From: Wenzhouxiangella sp. XN79A
GTDB taxonomy: Bacteria > Pseudomonadota > Gammaproteobacteria > Xanthomonadales > Wenzhouxiangellaceae
Reading direction: 5' to 3'
Assembly: GCF_012272825.1 (NCBI RefSeq)
Contig: NZ_JAAWWS010000168.1
Coordinates: 1-64,000, forward strand
DNA length: 64,000 nt
Shown: positions 52,954 through 60,852 of the stretch, piece after piece
How the letters are laid out: each line of letters opens with the position of its first letter
How positions within the stretch are numbered: the first letter of the stretch is position 1
The notes under the pieces: generated by a model
The model's database searches: none
What the model was told of the DNA's origin: nothing
Seen by the model: only the letters and a program-made list of their open reading frames with translations
Program-made: the position numbers and the translations under genes

Positions 52954-55900
52954 CAATAGCCGCCCTTGAAGCGCGTCAGCGTCTCGGCATGCAGCGCGTC
53001 GCGCTTCGCCGGGTCGCCGACCCCGGGCGTCGACGGCAGCGGGCCGACCCGACCGCCGGTGTCCGTATAGAGGTCCATGTCCTTGGCGAAGCCGCGCACG
53101 TCGAGCACCACGACCCGCCGCGCGCCGTCGACCACCGGCGGCGCCGGGTAGACCAGGTCCAGCTCCTCGCCGGGACCGATCAGCGCGAAGGCATCGTTGG
53201 CCTCGCCGACCAGCGCCTCGACCGGGCCGAGCCGGGTGTAGTAGCCGGTCGGGTACTCGGTGTCCCAGAACGCCGCGCGGTCCTGGTAGTCGTAGAACGG
53301 CCGGCGCTGGGCCAGCGTGTCGCGCCGGGCGAAGCCGGTCTTGGCCAGTCGGGCCCGCTCCGGGGCCAGCCGGTGGACGCCGAGCAGCGCCTCGCCCGGC
53401 TCCTCGGCATAGACCAGCGCGATGCGGTCCCAGTAGATCTCCAGGTTCGATCGCAGGCGCAGTGCCGTGGTGCCCTCGGGCAGTGCGTCGAGCGGCAGCG
53501 CCATCTCGCGCGGCATGCCGGCCGGGTAGCCGAACTGCGGGTGAACCACCTGCCAGCCTTCGGCCGTGCGCGCCTCCAGCGTCGGCGAGCGATAGCGCTC
53601 ACCGGCCTGCCAGGCGGCGAACACGGTCTGCGAATACGGATACTCGACCCAGCCGAAGGCCTTCAGCACCGGTCGCGTTCCCGGCGGGTTGATGACCTCG
53701 CCGAAGTCCAGCGTCAGCACGTGCTCGCGCTCGAGCAGGCCGAGGAAGCGCGGGTCGCGCCGGCCCGGGTCGGCGGCCTCGAAGTCGCCCGCCGCCAGCG
53801 CGCCGCCGACCTCGTCGCCGCGGTCGTTGGTCGCCCGGATCGGCGCGAGCGACGCGGCCTCGCGGTAGAAGATCGGACGGCCATCGGCCACGGGTTCGCC
53901 GGTCGGCATCCGCTCGTTCATCACCAGGTTCCAGCCCGGCGCCAGGTCGTACAGGTCGAGCCGGGCGGTGTCGATGTAGGCGATTTCCTGCATCGGCTCG
54001 GTGATCTTCAGCCGGTAGGCCCCGTCCATCGGCTCCATCGTGCCGTCGGGGAAACGGAAGAACTCCCACGGCCGCGGCTCGGCGTAGACCCCGGGTTCGA
54101 CGAAGAAGCCGATCCCGCCGACGCCGAGCACGTCGCTGACGAACTCGAAGCGTTCGCCGTTGAAGGCGAACAGCACCGGACAGCTCGACAGCTGCCGCTG
54201 GTACTCGGCGATCGCGTGCAGCTCGCCGCCGGCCAGCGCCATTTCGGTCTGCAGCACGCCGTCGGTCCAGCGCAGCCGGACGAAGTCGGCCCGCTCGGCG
54301 CCGCCCAGGCCCAGCGAAATCGGCTGCAGGCTCTGGCCCGGTGCGGAATGGTTTCCGTACGCGTCGACCCGGGTCCAGCGATCGCCGACCCGCAGCAGGA
54401 GTTCGGTGCCGATGCCCGACGGATTGGAGCGCATCCCGTCGGCGACATCGGACCGGCCGCTCGGGGCGATGGCAAGGAACGCATGTCGCCCCGGTCCGTC
54501 CGGCCAGACGGTCAGCCGGTTCTGTTCGCCGTCGGCGACCAGGCCGACCAGCGCCGGACCGCGGGCCGGATCCAGCAGGACCGGGACCAGCGCGCGCAGC
54601 GGTGCCTCGACACGAGCAATCATCGTCGTGGCCTCGGCGCCCAGGTCGAACACCCGGAAGCCGTCGCCATCGTGCAGCAGCAGATCGGGCCGCCCGTCGC
54701 CGTCGAAGTCCTGCAGCGCCAGCGCTGCGTGCGCCGGGTCCCGACTCACGTCCTCGACCAGCAGTGTCGCCGTCCACCGGTCGTCGTCACCGGCCGACCA
54801 GGCGTGCAGGTCCCCGGCCGAATCCACGGAAAACAGGCGGGTTCGACCGACGGCCTGCGGATCACCGGCGACGACCGCGGTGACCGGATGGGCCAGGAAG
54901 GCCTCGAACCCTTCGACTTCGCGATACCGCCACAAGCGATCGTTGACCAGCACCTGGTGCGGCGGCTGGGCCTGCAGCGTGATCAAGTCGACGTCGCCAT
55001 CGCCGTCCACATCGGCGGCCAACAGCTGCGACGAAGCCCGCGCCGGGCCGGCCAGCAGGGGCTCGGCCTCGGTCGCCAGGCTGCGCCAACTGCCGTCGAG
55101 GTTGTTCGACAGCAGGTCGTTGGGGCCGTCCGCGTTGGCCAGCCACCAGTCCAGGTCGCCGTCGTGATCGGCGTCGAGAACCGCGACATCGGCGCAGGCA
55201 CCGGCGTCGGCCAGCGTTGCGTCCCGGACGTCCTGCCAGGCGCCGTCGATGCGCTGGAGCATCCGGTTCTCGCCCTGTCGACAGAGGTAGACGGACGGGT
55301 TCTCGGTCACGTCGGGAATCCCCCACGCCGCCGCATCGACCGCCTCGATCCCGGCCAGCGGGTGATCCTCGACCGATTCGAAGCGGCCGTCGCGCTGCAG
55401 CCACACCCGCGTGCCCTGTCCGCTGCCGGCCGCCAGCAGCAGGTCCTGCGCGCCGTCTCCGTCGATATCGGCCGTGGTCAGACTGACCGGCCGACCGACC
55501 GGGCCGCCGTCGCCGGCGTCGATCGGCTCGCCGAACAGCGGCCCGTCCGGCGCGACCGGCGCGGCATCGCCGGCGACTCGGCTGACCGCCTGCGCCTCGG
55601 CCAGCGGCCCCATCCGGGTGTAACGGAATTCGGCCAGGTGCGCACGCGGGTTGTTGGCGAAGCGCTGGTAGTCCTCGAGCATGGCGCGCGCGCCGTCGGC
55701 GTCGCCGAGCTGGCGCAGCGTCAGCGCGGCGCCGTAGTAGGCGCTGCGCAGGTAGGGATCGATGTCCATCGCTTCGCGATACAGCGCCAGCGCCTCGTCG
55801 TGGCGGCCGAGCTGGCCCAGCGCCTGGGCGGTGAAATAGGCCACGTGGGCGTCGCCGGGCGCGGCGGCGCGGACGGTCTCGAAGCGCGGCAGCGCGGCCT

Positions 55901-56255
55901 CGGCGTCGCCGAGGTAGAAGTGCATCAATCCGGCGACGTAGGCCGCGCGGGCGTTGCCGGGGTCGGCGGCCAGGACCTCCTGCGCCATCGCCAGCGCCCG
56001 CTGCTCGTCGCCCTCGGTCTGGCGATTCAGCGTGGCGATGGCCTCGTTGACGCGGACCTCGTGCCAGTCGGGACGAGCCTCGGCCAGCGCGGCGAAGCGC
56101 TGGCGGGCCTCCTCGTTGAGGTACTGCCCCATCAACGCCACGCCTTCGTTGTTGCGCGCAATCTCCGCGTCGGAAATCGGCGGCGTGCGCTCGGCGCAGC
56201 CGGCCAGCAGCATCAGGGCGGCGACCAGCACCGCGAGGCGGTTTCGATGGCTCAT
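52953..56255 (-). CDS. TPR/FG-GAP/UnbV lipoprotein
   Basis: An 1100-residue predicted lipoprotein (lipobox LLAGC, cysteine 19). TPR units occupy about 30-215, followed by FG-GAP/VCBS loops (TTADIDGDGAQDLLL, VLDADHDGDLDWWL, LAADVDGDGDVDLITL, LQDFDGDGRPDLLL). An ASPIC-like stretch (VRLRWTDGV) is near 640. The last about 430 residues (from SCPVLFAFNGERFEFVSDVL) form a domain I do not recognise by name, with beta-rich sequence. The ATG at 56255 overlaps the nitrilase-family stop. It is coupled to the pentaheme protein, so the two likely form a complex at the envelope. Confidence 0.85.
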   Translation of the reverse strand: MSHRNRLAVLVAALMLLAGCAERTPPISDAEIARNNEGVALMGQYLNEEARQRFAALAEARPDWHEVRVNEAIATLNRQTEGDEQRALAMAQEVLAADPGNARAAYVAGLMHFYLGDAEAALPRFETVRAAAPGDAHVAYFTAQALGQLGRHDEALALYREAMDIDPYLRSAYYGAALTLRQLGDADGARAMLEDYQRFANNPRAHLAEFRYTRMGPLAEAQAVSRVAGDAAPVAPDGPLFGEPIDAGDGGPVGRPVSLTTADIDGDGAQDLLLAAGSGQGTRVWLQRDGRFESVEDHPLAGIEAVDAAAWGIPDVTENPSVYLCRQGENRMLQRIDGAWQDVRDATLADAGACADVAVLDADHDGDLDWWLANADGPNDLLSNNLDGSWRSLATEAEPLLAGPARASSQLLAADVDGDGDVDLITLQAQPPHQVLVNDRLWRYREVEGFEAFLAHPVTAVVAGDPQAVGRTRLFSVDSAGDLHAWSAGDDDRWTATLLVEDVSRDPAHAALALQDFDGDGRPDLLLHDGDGFRVFDLGAEATTMIARVEAPLRALVPVLLDPARGPALVGLVADGEQNRLTVWPDGPGRHAFLAIAPSGRSDVADGMRSNPSGIGTELLLRVGDRWTRVDAYGNHSAPGQSLQPISLGLGGAERADFVRLRWTDGVLQTEMALAGGELHAIAEYQRQLSSCPVLFAFNGERFEFVSDVLGVGGIGFFVEPGVYAEPRPWEFFRFPDGTMEPMDGAYRLKITEPMQEIAYIDTARLDLYDLAPGWNLVMNERMPTGEPVADGRPIFYREAASLAPIRATNDRGDEVGGALAAGDFEAADPGRRDPRFLGLLEREHVLTLDFGEVINPPGTRPVLKAFGWVEYPYSQTVFAAWQAGERYRSPTLEARTAEGWQVVHPQFGYPAGMPREMALPLDALPEGTTALRLRSNLEIYWDRIALVYAEEPGEALLGVHRLAPERARLAKTGFARRDTLAQRRPFYDYQDRAAFWDTEYPTGYYTRLGPVEALVGEANDAFALIGPGEELDLVYPAPPVVDGARRVVVLDVRGFAKDMDLYTDTGGRVGPLPSTPGVGDPAKRDALHAETLTRFKGGY

Positions 56256-57244
56256 TCGTCGTCGGTCTCGTCCAGGCTCCGCCGGCCGGCGGCGATGCGC
56301 TCGTTCAGGCCGTCGATCGAGATCGGGCCGGGGCCGTTCGGTTGCAGGTAGTCGCGGCTCATGTAGCGATGGGCCGAGGTGCGCAGGTGGCTGCGCATGT
56401 CGTGCCCGCGCCGCCGCTGCCGCTCGGCGCGCAGCGTATCGATGTCGATCGGCGCGACGACCACCTTCTCGCCCGGGCCCGGGTCGACCTGGGCCAGGAT
56501 GCGGCCGTCGTAGTCCACCACCATGCTGCCGCCGGGCCACGAGAACGGCGGGTAGTGTTCCATCCGCGCGCCCTGGTTGGCGGCCAGCACGTAGGCGGTG
56601 TTCTCCAGCGCCCGGGTCCGATTGATCAGCGTCCACCAGTCCATCGGCTGCTGGGTGCCCCAGGGGTCCATGTAGGCCGACACCCGGATCAGCACCTCGG
56701 CGCCGCGGAAGGCCAGCTCGCGGATCGTCTCGGGGAACAGCCAGTCGTAGCAGATCGCCACGCCGAGCTTGCCGATCTCGGTATCGACGACCGGAAAGAT
56801 CTCGTCGGGGTAGTCCGGCAGGTCATGCGGACTGGTGTGGACTTCCCACGGAATCCAGGTATTGAGCTTGCGGTATTTCGCCAGCACGCCGGCGGGACCG
56901 ACCAGCGCCGTGGTGTTGAACACCGCGCCCGGGAAGCGCTCGTCGCGCTCGAGAAAACTGCCGGTCTGGATCCAGCAGCCGTAGTTCTTCGCCAGCCTCG
57001 CGTAGGCCTCGGTGTGCTCGTTGGGCACTTCGACCGCCAGGTCGGCCAGCAGCCTGGCCGGATCGTCGTGGATCGGCACCGCGTGGGCGAACTCCGGAAA
57101 GGCCAGAAGACGGACGTCGAAGAACGGTTCGTAGCCGACCAGAGTCTGCTCGGCGAGCTCGCACATGCGCCTGGTCCGCGCAGCGATCTCGTCGCGGTGA
57201 CGCGGGGCGGGAAAGTCGGTCTGGCAGGCGGCGGCGTAGTACAC
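56252..57244 (-). CDS. Carbon-nitrogen hydrolase (nitrilase superfamily)
   Basis: A 330-residue cytosolic hydrolase of amides or nitriles. The triad is Glu51 (LLAFPEF), Lys126 (LAKYRKLN) and Cys165 (GVAICYDWLFPET), all in place. The WEVHTSPHDLPDYPDE stretch and the length suggest an aliphatic-amidase-like group, but the substrate cannot be read from sequence. It has no signal peptide. It is the first gene of the coupled four-gene operon with the lipoprotein, pentaheme cytochrome and UnbV protein, an unexpected partner for secreted redox proteins. A TATTCT about 50 bp upstream may be a -10 box. Confidence 0.9.
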   Translation of the reverse strand: MYYAAACQTDFPAPRHRDEIAARTRRMCELAEQTLVGYEPFFDVRLLAFPEFAHAVPIHDDPARLLADLAVEVPNEHTEAYARLAKNYGCWIQTGSFLERDERFPGAVFNTTALVGPAGVLAKYRKLNTWIPWEVHTSPHDLPDYPDEIFPVVDTEIGKLGVAICYDWLFPETIRELAFRGAEVLIRVSAYMDPWGTQQPMDWWTLINRTRALENTAYVLAANQGARMEHYPPFSWPGGSMVVDYDGRILAQVDPGPGEKVVVAPIDIDTLRAERQRRRGHDMRSHLRTSAHRYMSRDYLQPNGPGPISIDGLNERIAAGRRSLDETDDE

Positions 57245-57308
57245 GGGCTCAATCGACGGCGGGGTGATCGAGCGAAGAATAGCACCGCCGTTACAGCGTC
57301 CGGTCGAC

Positions 57309-57827
57309 TCAGCCGGTGGATTCGCGCAGGAACCGGAACAGCGCTCGATAGCTCTTTCCCTGGCGTTGTTCGGGGTCGCCGCCGCCCTCGCGGCGAGCCG
57401 CGCGAACCAGGCTGCGCAACTGCTGGACGTCGCAGCCCGGATGGTCGTCGATCCATTCGGTGACCGCCTCGTCGTCCTCGATCAGGCGGTCCCGCCAGCG
57501 CTCCAGTCGGTGCAGGTGCGCGGCATCGGCCTGGCGACCGGCGGCTCGGGCCTCGACGAGTTCGCGGATCGGCGCGGGGTCGACCCGACGCATCTGCTTG
57601 CCGAGGTACTGCAGTTCGCGCTTCTTCGCGCCGTGTGCGCGGGTCGCGTTGTAGCGCTCGATCGCATCGCGCAGCGTCTCGGGAAGATCCAGCGAGGCGC
57701 GATCGCCGACCGACAGCGCCGCCAGCGCCTGGCCCAGGTCGCGCAATGCGCGCGCCTCGATCTTGCGCTGCGTCTTGCTCGGCTCGTCGCTGCGTTCCGG
57801 GTCGTCGGCGTCGATCCGCTCGTTCAT
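57309..57827 (-). CDS. darP: Ribosome-associated DarP/YjgA (DUF615)
   Basis: A 172-residue basic-acidic helical protein of the DUF615 family. DarP acts in late assembly of the 50S ribosomal subunit. SKTQRKIEARALRDLGQAL and HGAKKRELQYLGKQMRRVD are conserved blocks. Length is normal. The ATG at 57827 overlaps the crotonase stop as ATGA, so it is translated from the crotonase message. Confidence 0.93.
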   Translation of the reverse strand: MNERIDADDPERSDEPSKTQRKIEARALRDLGQALAALSVGDRASLDLPETLRDAIERYNATRAHGAKKRELQYLGKQMRRVDPAPIRELVEARAAGRQADAAHLHRLERWRDRLIEDDEAVTEWIDDHPGCDVQQLRSLVRAARREGGGDPEQRQGKSYRALFRFLRESTG

Positions 57828-58642
57828 CGGCCCTTGAACTCGGGTTCGCGCTTTTCCATGAACGCGCGCATCGCCTCGGCGAAATCCTCCGACTGCATCA
57901 GCATGCCGTTGAGCGTCGCGGCCTCGCGGTTGGCCGAGCGGACCGCACCGGCGATGCGCCCATCGAGCACCTGGCGGATGCCGGCCACGACCAGCGGCGG
58001 ATTCGCGGCGATCCGCGCCGCGCGGGCCAGTGCCTCGGCACGCAGCGTGTCGCGCTCGCCGAAGACATGGTTGACCAGCCCGATCTCGCGCGCGGTGCCG
58101 GCATCGATGGCCTCGCCGGTCAGCGCCAGCTCGCGCGTCCAGCCCTCGCCGATCAGGAACGGAAGTCGCCCGAGCCCGCCGAGGTCGGCGACCATGCCGA
58201 CCTGGACTTCCTTCAGGGCGAAGCGGGCGTCGTTGGTGGCCAGCCGCAGATCGCAGGCACACAGCAGCTCGATGCCGGCGCCGATGCACCAGCCGTCGAT
58301 CGCCGCGACCACCGGCAGCCGGCCGGCGGCCAGCGCGTCGAAGCCACGGACCATCAGTGCGGCCTGCTCGACGATCGCCGATCGCCCGGCCGCACCGCCG
58401 TCGAGGTGTCCGCTGACCTCGGCGGCCATGCCCTGCAGGTCCAGCCCGTAGCAGAAATGATCGCCGTCGCCGGTCAGCAGGAGGCAGCGGATGTCGCGAT
58501 CGGCCTGCAGGTCGGCCACGACATCGGGAAACTCGCGCCAGAACTCCGGTCCCAGGGCATTGCCGTGGCCGGGCCCCTGCAGGACCAGTTCGGCGACGTG
58601 ATCGGCGGGATGTTCGATGCGAATGGAACGGTGGTCGGTCAT
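57824..58642 (-). CDS. Enoyl-CoA hydratase/isomerase family, dienoyl-CoA isomerase-like
   Basis: A 272-residue crotonase-fold enzyme. The oxyanion motifs are DHFCYGLDL (61-69) and GAGIELLCACDLR (121-133). KEVQVGMVADLGGLGRLP (144-161) keeps Glu145 and Asp153, the pattern of delta3,5-delta2,4-dienoyl-CoA isomerase (ECH1), which shifts double bonds so that unsaturated fatty acids can be beta-oxidised. Ordinary hydratase activity is an alternative. It is the first gene of a pair with darP. Confidence 0.88.
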   Translation of the reverse strand: MTDHRSIRIEHPADHVAELVLQGPGHGNALGPEFWREFPDVVADLQADRDIRCLLLTGDGDHFCYGLDLQGMAAEVSGHLDGGAAGRSAIVEQAALMVRGFDALAAGRLPVVAAIDGWCIGAGIELLCACDLRLATNDARFALKEVQVGMVADLGGLGRLPFLIGEGWTRELALTGEAIDAGTAREIGLVNHVFGERDTLRAEALARAARIAANPPLVVAGIRQVLDGRIAGAVRSANREAATLNGMLMQSEDFAEAMRAFMEKREPEFKGR

Positions 58643-58711
58643 GGCAATTCGTGCGGAGAAGAACCCGGACCCAGTGTACCCGGCGGCGAGCGCCGATTCG
58701 GTGTGTGGGGG

Positions 58712-59362
58712 CTATGCGGGCAGATGGCCGGTCTTGACCCAGATCACCGTCTCCTGCTCGACGCGGGGATGGTGCTGGCTGAGATGGGGCGAGCGGATCC
58801 AGCTGCCCTCGGGGTAGCGCCCGTGTTCATCGATGAACTCGCCGGAAAGCACGAAGATCTCCTCGCCGCCATGATGACGGTGCGGCTGGAAGACCTCGCC
58901 GACCGGCCACTTGACCAGTGCCACGTGTTCGGTAGCGTGACTGTGCAGCGGCATCACTTCGAGGCCGCCGATGCCGGGTCGCCAGGGCGCGCTGCGGGTG
59001 TCGATGCGAACCACGGCCCGGTCGTCGGGCAGGAACTGGTGCAGCTTGACGAACAGCGTGCACCCGCCTTCGCTGAACGGCGCGTGGCCGCTGCCCGGCG
59101 GGTTGCGCAGGTAGCTGCCGGCGGGATAGTCGCCGGCCTCGTCGGAGAACACGCCGTCCAGCACCAGGATCTCCTCGCCCAGCGGATGTTCGTGGCGCGG
59201 AAACGACGCACCGGCGGCGTAGCGCACCACGCTGGTCGCGTGCCCGCGTTCGGCCTGCTCGCGGGCCAGCGGCTTGCGCGCCACGCCGCCGGCCGGGCTG
59301 GTGGTCCAGTCCATGGCCGCGGTGTCGATGACGACGCGGCGGTCGAAGTCCATGTTCAGCAT
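58712..59362 (-). CDS. Two-domain ChrR-like cupin protein
   Basis: A 216-residue protein with two cupin barrels. Metal ligands are visible in the first (HEHPLGEEILVLDG) and second (PHRHHGGEEIFVLSG) half, each followed by a GSWIRSP- or GSYLRNP-type glycine motif. It resembles the cupin part of ChrR anti-sigma factors but lacks the zinc-binding N-domain, so a direct anti-sigma role is unlikely. Its substrate or metal is unknown. The ATG at 59362 is chosen; another lies at 59353. It stands 35 bp after yaeQ on the same strand. Confidence 0.82.
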   Translation of the reverse strand: MLNMDFDRRVVIDTAAMDWTTSPAGGVARKPLAREQAERGHATSVVRYAAGASFPRHEHPLGEEILVLDGVFSDEAGDYPAGSYLRNPPGSGHAPFSEGGCTLFVKLHQFLPDDRAVVRIDTRSAPWRPGIGGLEVMPLHSHATEHVALVKWPVGEVFQPHRHHGGEEIFVLSGEFIDEHGRYPEGSWIRSPHLSQHHPRVEQETVIWVKTGHLPA

Positions 59363-59397
59363 GGCAGCGGTGATCTCGATTCCTAAGGAGTCAGCGC

Positions 59398-59946
59398 TCA
59401 GCGAGAATCTTCGCGAAGCTTCAGCCAGTCCAGCGCAAGTTCGTGCTGGAGATCGTCGCGGCCGACGTAGAGCACGCCGTCGGTGATCATCAGGGACCAG
59501 TCGATGGTCCGAGGAAGGGCTTCGGACAGCGCCTCGGTCTCGGCCTCCGGCAGGGCGGCGATCTCGAGGGTCGGCAGCCGGTTCACCTTCGGCAGCACGC
59601 TCTCGCGCCAGACTTCGGTGCTGCCATAGGCCAGCACGGAGGCATGCGGCTGGTGCCGGGCCGCGCGGGTCATCCGATCGACGTCGGGCCGGCCGACGTC
59701 GATCCAGTGTTCGACCTGGCCGTCGAGCGAACGGCGCCACAGGGCCGGTTCGTCGACATCGGACAGGCCGCGTCCGAATTCCAGCCGCTCGTGCCACCAC
59801 AGGCCGAAGGCCAGGATCCGCGCGGTCAACCGGAGCTCGGTTTCGGACGGATGCCGCGCGAGGGTCCGACGGACGGTCTCGTAGACACCGCGGTCGGTAT
59901 CGCTGAGGGTCAGGTGGAGCTTGTAGGTGGTCGAATTCAATGCCAT
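59398..59946 (-). CDS. yaeQ: YaeQ family protein
   Basis: A 182-residue protein of the YaeQ family, whose fold is related to PD-(D/E)XK nucleases. The conserved start MALNSTTYKLHLTLSDTDRG, the WWHERLEFGRGLSDVDEPAL block and WIDVGRPD identify it. The cellular role is not firmly known (early work linked it to a haemolysin phenotype). The ATG at 59946 is preceded by no strong ribosome site. It is divergent from the host-attachment-family gene. Confidence 0.92.
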   Translation of the reverse strand: MALNSTTYKLHLTLSDTDRGVYETVRRTLARHPSETELRLTARILAFGLWWHERLEFGRGLSDVDEPALWRRSLDGQVEHWIDVGRPDVDRMTRAARHQPHASVLAYGSTEVWRESVLPKVNRLPTLEIAALPEAETEALSEALPRTIDWSLMITDGVLYVGRDDLQHELALDWLKLREDSR

Positions 59947-60043
59947 TCGCGCATTGTCCCACAGCCCGCCGGCCGCGCCGCGGATTCGGGTCGGGCACGG
60001 TTTGGTAGGGTGGACGGACGAATCTCGCCCAAGGAGGACTCCG

Positions 60044-60478
60044 ATGGACAACGAGTGGATTCTCGTCGCCGACTCGGCACAGGCCCGGCTGTTCAGCCGC
60101 CGGGCGCCACGCGCCGAACTGGTCGAACTGCAGGACTGGGCCCACCCCGAGTCGCGTCTGCACGGACGCGACCTCGAGAGCGACCGACCCGGCCGGGTCT
60201 TCGCATCGCACGGCCACGGCCAGAGCGACATGCAGGAGACCGACGCGCCGCACCGCAAGGAAGCCGAGCGCTTCGCCGGCGAGCTGGCCGATGTCCTGGA
60301 ACGAGCTCGGACGCAGAACCGGTTCGAACGACTGACGCTGGTCGCCGAGCCGCGGTTCCTCGGCCTGCTGCGCAATCGCCTTTCGCCGGAAACCGCCGGC
60401 GCCGTGACGCGCAGCCTGGACCTGGCCCTGACGCGCGAGCCGGTGGAGCGGATCCGCGCAGCGCTGGATCGGGACTGA
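60044..60478 (+). CDS. Host attachment-family protein
   Basis: A 144-residue soluble protein of the 'protein required for attachment to host cells' family. MDNEWILVADSAQARLF, the KEAERFAGELADVLERA helix and LVAEPRFLGLLRNRLS are its usual blocks. The family name comes from Rhizobium/Agrobacterium work; its fold resembles release-factor-1-like domains, and function elsewhere is unclear. AAGGAGG sits 7 nt before the ATG at 60044, a very strong ribosome site. A hairpin at 60536-60560 follows downstream. Confidence 0.88.
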   Translation: MDNEWILVADSAQARLFSRRAPRAELVELQDWAHPESRLHGRDLESDRPGRVFASHGHGQSDMQETDAPHRKEAERFAGELADVLERARTQNRFERLTLVAEPRFLGLLRNRLSPETAGAVTRSLDLALTREPVERIRAALDRD

Positions 60479-60848
60479 ACCGCCCGTCGCATCAGCGGCC
60501 CGGACGGTCGGCCATGCACCCGGGCCGGGCCCGACCCGGCGCGCCGTTCGAGCGCGCCGGAGTCGGTGTCCGGTCGACCGCTACTGGACTGCGCCACTGA
60601 TTGCGTGACGCATGGAGTGCGCCTGAATCGACAGTGCAAGGCGCGGCCCGCAGTGAAGGGCCAGCCCTCGACAAGGGACGCAAGGCCGCAATGTCGGTTC
60701 AGGCGCGCTCCTCAAAAGGGCGAGCCGGAGAGCATTGATCTGCGGCGTTCTGTCGCCTGGAAAGGACACTGCCCTTCCCTGCGAGACAGGCCTTGCAGCC
60801 AAACGCTCTCCGACTCGCGATACGGTACACGAACAGTGGCGGGGCACA
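60479..60848. other. Intergenic region dominated by repeat sequences
   Basis: 370 bp between two convergent genes. It contains a perfect 9-bp hairpin (60536-60544 with 60552-60560, 7-nt loop) that could end transcription of the host-attachment gene, then MITE-like copy 2 with its nested inverted repeat. No gene is supported here; short open frames encode only repeat sequence. Confidence 0.65.
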
Positions 60849-60852
60849 CTAC
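60584..60852. mobile_element. MITE-like element, copy 2 (larger, composite)
   Basis: The right half (60724-60811) matches copy 1 at 82 of 88 positions in reverse orientation. The right end carries the terminal GGCGGGGCACACTAC and the left end CTGGACTGCGCCACTG, both diverged versions of the copy 1 ends. The left part is interrupted by an extra 98-bp palindrome (60614-60711). It has no coding capacity for a transposase. Confidence 0.6.
60614..60711. repeat. Nested inverted repeat inside copy 2
   Basis: The arms 60614-60637 and 60688-60711 pair at 21 of 24 positions (GGAGTGCGCCTGAATC against GGAGCGCGCCTGAACC). The unit is absent from copy 1 and interrupts its left end, suggesting insertion of a second short palindromic element. 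Confidence 0.55.

Noticed and set aside
60536..60560. A tRNA-like T-arm (GTTCGA between GC-rich arms)
   Set aside because: No acceptor, D or anticodon arms can be formed around it. It is a simple 9-bp hairpin.
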